Positions 13,304-16,935 of a stretch of 16,935 nt of DNA are shown here, in pieces. Both the position numbers and the translations under genes were made by a program. The stretch comes from Bacteroidales bacterium (GTDB lineage Bacteria; Bacteroidota; Bacteroidia; Bacteroidales; UBA7960), in NCBI GenBank assembly GCA_007123065.1, contig SKSI01000069.1:1-16935 (forward strand), read 5' to 3'. The first letter of the stretch is position 1, and each line of letters opens with the position of its first letter. The notes below the pieces were generated by a model. It ran no database searches, was not told the origin of the DNA, and worked only from the letters and a program-made list of their open reading frames with translations.

Positions 13304-14854
13304 GTGAACAAAGAACTGATCATTGACTCCGGAACAACGGAAGTTGTTATGGCTTTACTCGAGGATAAGCGGCTTGTAGAGCTGCATCGCGAGCGAAAGA
13401 ACAACAATTACTCCGTCGGCGACATTTACCTCGGCAAAATCAAAAAGATTATTCCGGGACTGAATGCCGCCTTTGTTGACGTAGGATATGAGAAGGATGC
13501 CTTTTTACATTACCTCGATCTGGGAAGCCAGATCAACAGCCTGAACAAATACACCAAGCTGGCCATGGCAGGCAAAACAAAAGTGCTTGCCATGCAGCAT
13601 TTTCACCTCGAGTCGGAAATCGAAAAAACCGGAAAAATCACAGAGGTGTTGACTTCGAACCAGCCGGTACTTGTTCAGATCGCAAAAGAACCGATTTCAA
13701 CCAAAGGGCCACGCATCACCAGCGAAATTTCCCTGGCAGGGCGCTATCTTGTTCTGGTACCATTCTCTGACCGCATCTCCGTGTCACAGAAAATCCAGAA
13801 CTCTGAGGAAAAAAGCCGCCTGAAACGGCTTGTTCAGAGTATCAAGCCAAAGAATTTTGGCGTAATCATACGCACGGTTGCTGAGGGTAAAATGGTGGCA
13901 GACCTTGACGCAGACCTTAACAACCTGATCTCAAAATGGTATGGAATTGCAGAAAAGCTTTCCAGCGCAAAACCACCGAAGATCATCCTTGGCGAGATCA
14001 ACAGGTCTTCCGCTATGTTACGTGATATGCTCAACGAGTCATTCAACAACATTCACGTCAATGACGCGATGGTTTATGAGGAGCTCAGGGACTACATCAA
14101 GACCATTGCTCCTGAAAAACTAGACATACTTAAGCTCCATAAGGGCAAAACAAATATTTTCGATCATTTTGGTGTCGAAAAACAAATCAAAGGCTCATTT
14201 GGCAAAGTCGTGTCGATAAAAAGCGGCGCTTATCTGGTCATTGAACACACTGAAGCATTGCACGTAATAGATGTAAACAGCGGTCAACGGATGAGCAGTG
14301 ATAACACCCAGGAGAACAACGCGCTGGATGTAAACCTTGAAGCAGCTGCCGAAATAGCACGTCAGCTCAGACTGCGCGATATGGGTGGAATCATCGTGGT
14401 TGACTTCATTGACATGATACAGGCCGCAAACCGTCGAAAGCTGTATGAGAAGATGAAGGAGGAGATGAAAAGAGACCGTGCCAAACACAACGTGCTCCCT
14501 CCAAGCAAATTTGGCCTCGTACAGATCACCCGGCAAAGGGTTCGCACCGAAACATCTGTTGAAATACTGGAGAAATGTCCGGCTTGCAACGGCAGTGGAA
14601 AGATCAAACCCAGCATCATTTACATCGATGAAATCGAAAGCAACCTGCGCTATCTTATCAGAGAACAAAATGAAAAATCATTGACGCTCAGGGTGCACCC
14701 TTTTATTTTTGCATACCTTACCAAAGGACTGATGTCAAGAAGAATGAAATGGTTCTTTAAATACAAAAAATGGATCAGGCTCTATCCTTCTACATCCTAT
14801 CACTTCCTCGAATACCGGTTTTTTAACAAACTGGATGACGAAATAAAAATTTAA
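13304..14854 (+). CDS. rng: ribonuclease E/G family endoribonuclease
   Basis: Single-strand-specific endoribonuclease that processes rRNA and starts mRNA decay. 516 residues, RNase G-sized with no long C-terminal scaffold. An S1-type RNA-binding segment lies near 36-130 (YSVGDIYLGKIKKIIPGLNAAFVDVG). The DNase I-like catalytic part contains VIDVNSG with D323 and IIVVDFIDM with D367, 44 residues apart as in the known catalytic pair. The zinc-link motif CPACNGSG has C425 and C428. The start is GTG at 13304; no ATG upstream in frame fits, and the N-terminus NKELIIDSG is usual for the family. It follows the HU/mS38-like unit by 164 bp and leads recX and prfB, with 47 and 43 bp gaps. No clear -7 element is seen upstream. 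Confidence 0.95.
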   Translation: MNKELIIDSGTTEVVMALLEDKRLVELHRERKNNNYSVGDIYLGKIKKIIPGLNAAFVDVGYEKDAFLHYLDLGSQINSLNKYTKLAMAGKTKVLAMQHFHLESEIEKTGKITEVLTSNQPVLVQIAKEPISTKGPRITSEISLAGRYLVLVPFSDRISVSQKIQNSEEKSRLKRLVQSIKPKNFGVIIRTVAEGKMVADLDADLNNLISKWYGIAEKLSSAKPPKIILGEINRSSAMLRDMLNESFNNIHVNDAMVYEELRDYIKTIAPEKLDILKLHKGKTNIFDHFGVEKQIKGSFGKVVSIKSGAYLVIEHTEALHVIDVNSGQRMSSDNTQENNALDVNLEAAAEIARQLRLRDMGGIIVVDFIDMIQAANRRKLYEKMKEEMKRDRAKHNVLPPSKFGLVQITRQRVRTETSVEILEKCPACNGSGKIKPSIIYIDEIESNLRYLIREQNEKSLTLRVHPFIFAYLTKGLMSRRMKWFFKYKKWIRLYPSTSYHFLEYRFFNKLDDEIKI

Positions 14855-14901
14855 AACTGTCGCATTTTGCACAGCAGGCCAGGTTTTAATTCAGAAAATA
14901 A

Positions 14902-15378
14902 ATGAAAGCCGGCAAACAGACACGACAGATGATTGCTGATGAACTCCGGGAAAAGGCAAAAAAATATTGTGCCTATTCCGAGAGGTGTACCTTTGATGTG
15001 ATTCAAAAGCTAAAACGTCTCGGCGCAAACGAACAAATCAGCAAAAATATCGCAAAACAACTGGAAAAGGAAGCTTATGTGAATGATGAACGCTTTTCAA
15101 GGATTTTTGCCAGAAGCAAGTTGAAAAACAACAGCTGGGGAAAAATCAAAATCAGATCAGAACTCCAAAAACGCAACATCGACAACGATTTTATTGATAA
15201 GGCACTGAAGGATATTGACGAAAATTCTTATCTTGAACAACTCAAAACACTTCATCAAAAGAAAATAATTGAACTGAAAAACAAAAACAAAGAACATGTT
15301 GCTGAAAAAGCCGTAGCATATTGTTTACAAAAAGGGTTTGAAACAGACCTTGTTCTTGCGGTGAAAAACGAAAAGTAA
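14902..15378 (+). CDS. recX: RecX-family regulatory protein
   Basis: 158 residues, the usual RecX size. Three-helix repeats are visible: AKKYCAYSERCTFDVIQKLK (about 19-38), EAYVNDERFSRIFARSKLK (57-75) with the conserved YVNDERFS-type segment, then WGKIKIRSELQKRNI (79-93). RecX binds RecA filaments and restrains RecA's recombinase and coprotease activity. recA is not in the window, so here recX is unlinked from it; in many bacteria the two are adjacent. It lies between RNase G and prfB on the same strand with short gaps, suggesting cotranscription. The ATG at 14902 follows an A-rich leader without SD. Confidence 0.88.
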   Translation: MKAGKQTRQMIADELREKAKKYCAYSERCTFDVIQKLKRLGANEQISKNIAKQLEKEAYVNDERFSRIFARSKLKNNSWGKIKIRSELQKRNIDNDFIDKALKDIDENSYLEQLKTLHQKKIIELKNKNKEHVAEKAVAYCLQKGFETDLVLAVKNEK

Positions 15379-15421
15379 AAAAATTTGATTAATTTTCAAC
15401 GATTAGCAAATACCCTCGTCT

Positions 15422-16505
15422 ATGATACATACTGACCACATCAAAGATCTGAATAAAAGGCTTGATGCCTTGAGGAGGTTTCTTTGACATTGATGGAAAG
15501 AAAAAAGAAACGGAAGCATTACAGAAAATAACAGAAGAGCCTGAATTCTGGGACACCCCCCAGGAAGCGCAAAAGCATCTTAAAAAGATCAGTGCCATAA
15601 AAAAATGGATTGAATCGTATGAAACATCCAGACAAAAACTGGATGATCTTCAGATACTTTTTGAATTCTTTCAGGAAGGTGAAGGCAGCGAAGAGGAGAT
15701 TGTGAAGCAATATGAGACCTGTCTGAACCTGATTGAGGATCTCGAGTTTCGCAAAATGCTAAACAAAGAGGAGGACCATCTTCATGCCATTCTGTCAATA
15801 AACTCAGGGGCAGGCGGGACAGAGAGCCAGGATTGGGCAGAGATGCTCATGCGGATGTATCTGCGATGGGCTGAACGTCACAATTTTGAATCCAAGGTGC
15901 TGGACATCCAGGAAGGTGAAAATGCCGGCATTAAAAGTGCATCGATTGAAATTCAGGGTGATCACGCCTATGGTTACCTGAAAGGAGAAAATGGCGTACA
16001 CAGGCTGGTCAGGCTTTCACCATTTGACGCAAACCATAAACGACATACTTCCTTTGCATCGGTATATGCATATCCGGTGATAGACGACAATATCAACATA
16101 GAGATCAATCCGGCAGACCTGTCTTGGGACACTTTCCGCTCCAGCGGCCCGGGCGGCCAGAATGTAAACAAAGTAGAAAGCGCTGTCAGAGTCAGACACG
16201 CACCTTCAGGCCTGGTTGTTGAATGTCAGGAAACCAGATCACAGATACAAAACAGGGAGAAAGCACTTACCATGCTCAAATCTCAACTATATGAAATTGA
16301 GTTGAGAAAACAGAGGGAAAAAATTAATGAGATGGAGGAAGGCAAGAAAAAAATTGAATGGGGGTCGCAGATAAGAAACTATGTATTCCACCCCTACAAA
16401 ATGGTCAAGGATATCCGCACCAATGTCGAAACATCAAATGTGCAACAAGTGATGGACGGAGACATTGATCCATTTATTAAGGCTTTTCTTATTGAATTTG
16501 CATAA
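15422..16505 (+). CDS. prfB: peptide chain release factor 2, made by programmed +1 frameshift
   Basis: Recognises UGA and UAA and triggers peptide release. The gene is in two frames: codons 1-21 from the ATG at 15422 to CTT at 15482-15484 meet an in-frame TGA (15485-15487). Translation continues in the +1 frame from GAC at 15486 to the stop at 16505, giving 360 residues. The joined sequence (DALRRFLDIDGKK) matches the RF2 N-terminus, so the frameshift is real rather than an error. SPF (199-201) is the stop-codon-reading tripeptide of RF2, and GGQ (244-246, in SSGPGGQNVNKVES) is the catalytic motif. Calling only the second frame gives a false GTG start at 15702 and loses the N-terminal domain. 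It is downstream of recX by 43 bp. Expression is autoregulated by RF2 through the UGA. Confidence 0.96.
15473..15488 (+). promoter_or_regulatory. prfB: prfB programmed frameshift site
   Basis: AGGAGGTTTCTTTGAC has the three classic elements: an internal SD (AGGAGG, 15473-15478), the slippery CTT codon (15482-15484), and the TGA stop followed by C (15485-15488), a poor termination context. The SD is a full six-base match and lies three bases before CTT. When RF2 is scarce, the ribosome pauses at UGA and slips +1. Confidence 0.96.
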
Positions 16506-16792
16506 TCTTTAAAATGATTATTTCCTTTTTGATTCTTTAGCTTGTTGGTTCTCAGAGGATTCAACAAACCATTAAACCAACACTTCGCTTAACACCATTA
16601 GTTTACTGATTTCCTGATACATAAACACGCTCTGTTTATAACTTTTGCCTTTTGTTAATAACCTTAAGCTGGTTCCAATTGTTTTGTTTTTTAATTTCGT
16701 TGTTACGACTGCACCAAACAAAATTCACCTTTTTCGCGAATTTCCCAAAGGGGTTTTGCCCCCGGGAGATTAACGACTTAAATTAAAACAAC
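16506..16792. other. 287-bp AT-rich spacer after prfB
   Basis: No coding frame is supported on either strand. An 8-bp inverted repeat (TGTTGGTT 16543-16550 with AACCAACA 16575-16582) has a 24-nt loop and no T-tract, so it is not a convincing terminator. TAATTTCG at 16692-16699 is one mismatch from TAnnTTTG and could be the -7 element of the next gene, giving a leader of roughly 85 nt. I recognise no riboswitch or tRNA. Confidence 0.5.
16743..16767 (+). other. GC-rich two-part hairpin in the leader of the last gene
   Basis: GGGG (16750-16753) pairs with CCCC (16759-16762) around TTTTG, and TCCC (16743-16746) with GGGA (16764-16767) outside it. It stands out in an AT-rich spacer, ends 25 nt before the ATG and has no T-tract after it, so it is more likely a leader structure than a terminator. 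Confidence 0.4.
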
Positions 16793-16935
16793 ATGACCAA
16801 CAATACCACCACAAGAGATATGCAAGAAGAGAAAAAACAGAAAGCAGAAAGCAGCAACCTTTATAACCGGGTTTTAGATCAAAGGTCTGCTCCTGATGCC
16901 GAAAGTGCTTCAGCCCAAGGGGAAATCATGAATCA
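16793..16935 (+). CDS. unidentified protein, N-terminal part only
   Basis: From the ATG at 16793 the frame stays open to the window end (47 complete codons). The product begins MTNNTTTRDMQEEKKQKAES and continues with a polar, charged stretch including LYNRVLDQRSAPDAES. There is no signal peptide or membrane segment; it looks like a disordered cytoplasmic N-terminus. An internal ATG at codon 10 is an alternative start. The frame is credible because it stays open, has A-rich bases before the ATG as usual here, and follows a leader-like spacer. I do not recognise the family. Confidence 0.5.
   Translation, partial: MTNNTTTRDMQEEKKQKAESSNLYNRVLDQRSAPDAESASAQGEIMN

Noticed and set aside
14195..14668. 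157-residue minus-strand frame inside RNase E/G
   Set aside because: Antisense shadow of a strongly conserved catalytic region.
15702..16505. A separate 267-residue frame with a GTG start as the prfB product
   Set aside because: It is the 3' part of prfB. Codons upstream in the same frame continue to the frameshift site at 15485 and encode the RF2 N-terminal domain.
16543..16582. 8-bp inverted repeat after prfB as a terminator
   Set aside because: The loop is 24 nt and no T-tract follows the stem.
1..16935. Mobile element, CRISPR array, defence island or tRNA/rRNA genes
   Set aside because: No transposase, integrase, spaced direct repeats or cloverleaf/rRNA motifs were seen; the genes are chromosomal housekeeping genes.

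Overview
The window looks like a housekeeping stretch from a Bacteroidota (Bacteroidetes) chromosome, probably class Bacteroidia. The evidence is fourfold. Several genes are preceded by the phylum's -7 promoter element TAnnTTTG, and most starts lack a Shine-Dalgarno (SD) sequence. The envelope proteins are of Gram-negative type (LpxK, an OMPP1/FadL barrel, a SPOR protein, a lipoprotein). ProS is the short archaeal/eukaryotic-like form. The gene set is familiar from this phylum (Nif3 with a C4 zinc-ribbon coiled-coil protein; mutY, ssb, HU and RNase G close together). I see no mobile element, CRISPR array, tRNA or rRNA, and no defence or biosynthetic cluster.

Layout. 1-901 (-): 3'-truncated GT-B glycosyltransferase with a TTG start. 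1045-2124 (+): class II fructose-bisphosphate aldolase. 2121-4179 (-): proS followed by a small exported SPOR-domain protein whose stop overlaps the aldolase stop. 4303-7440 (+): an unusual low-complexity lipoprotein, a strong terminator, then an OMPP1/FadL-family barrel. 7441-7568: an 8-bp tandem repeat, an in-frame second copy of the barrel's last beta-strand, and a 28-bp palindromic terminator. 7567-9573 (-): Nif3-like protein, then the zinc-ribbon coiled-coil protein. 9719-10813 (+): lpxK. 10825-12518 (-): mutY then ssb. 12696-16505 (+): HU, a 29-residue basic mS38/bS22-like protein missed by ordinary ORF length cut-offs, RNase E/G, recX, and prfB with a programmed +1 frameshift. 16793-end (+): start of an unidentified gene.

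The genes fall into functional groups: translation and RNA (proS, prfB, RNase G, the mS38-like protein), DNA maintenance (mutY, ssb, HU, recX), and envelope (glycosyltransferase, SPOR protein, lipoprotein, OMPP1 barrel, lpxK). The points most worth a second look are: the duplicated barrel tail behind an octamer microsatellite; strong SD sequences on a few genes in a phylum whose ribosomes normally hide the anti-SD, including the mS38-like gene and the prfB frameshift site; the aromatic-rich, RS-rich lipoprotein; and the back-to-back, mutually overlapping proS and lipoprotein promoters.
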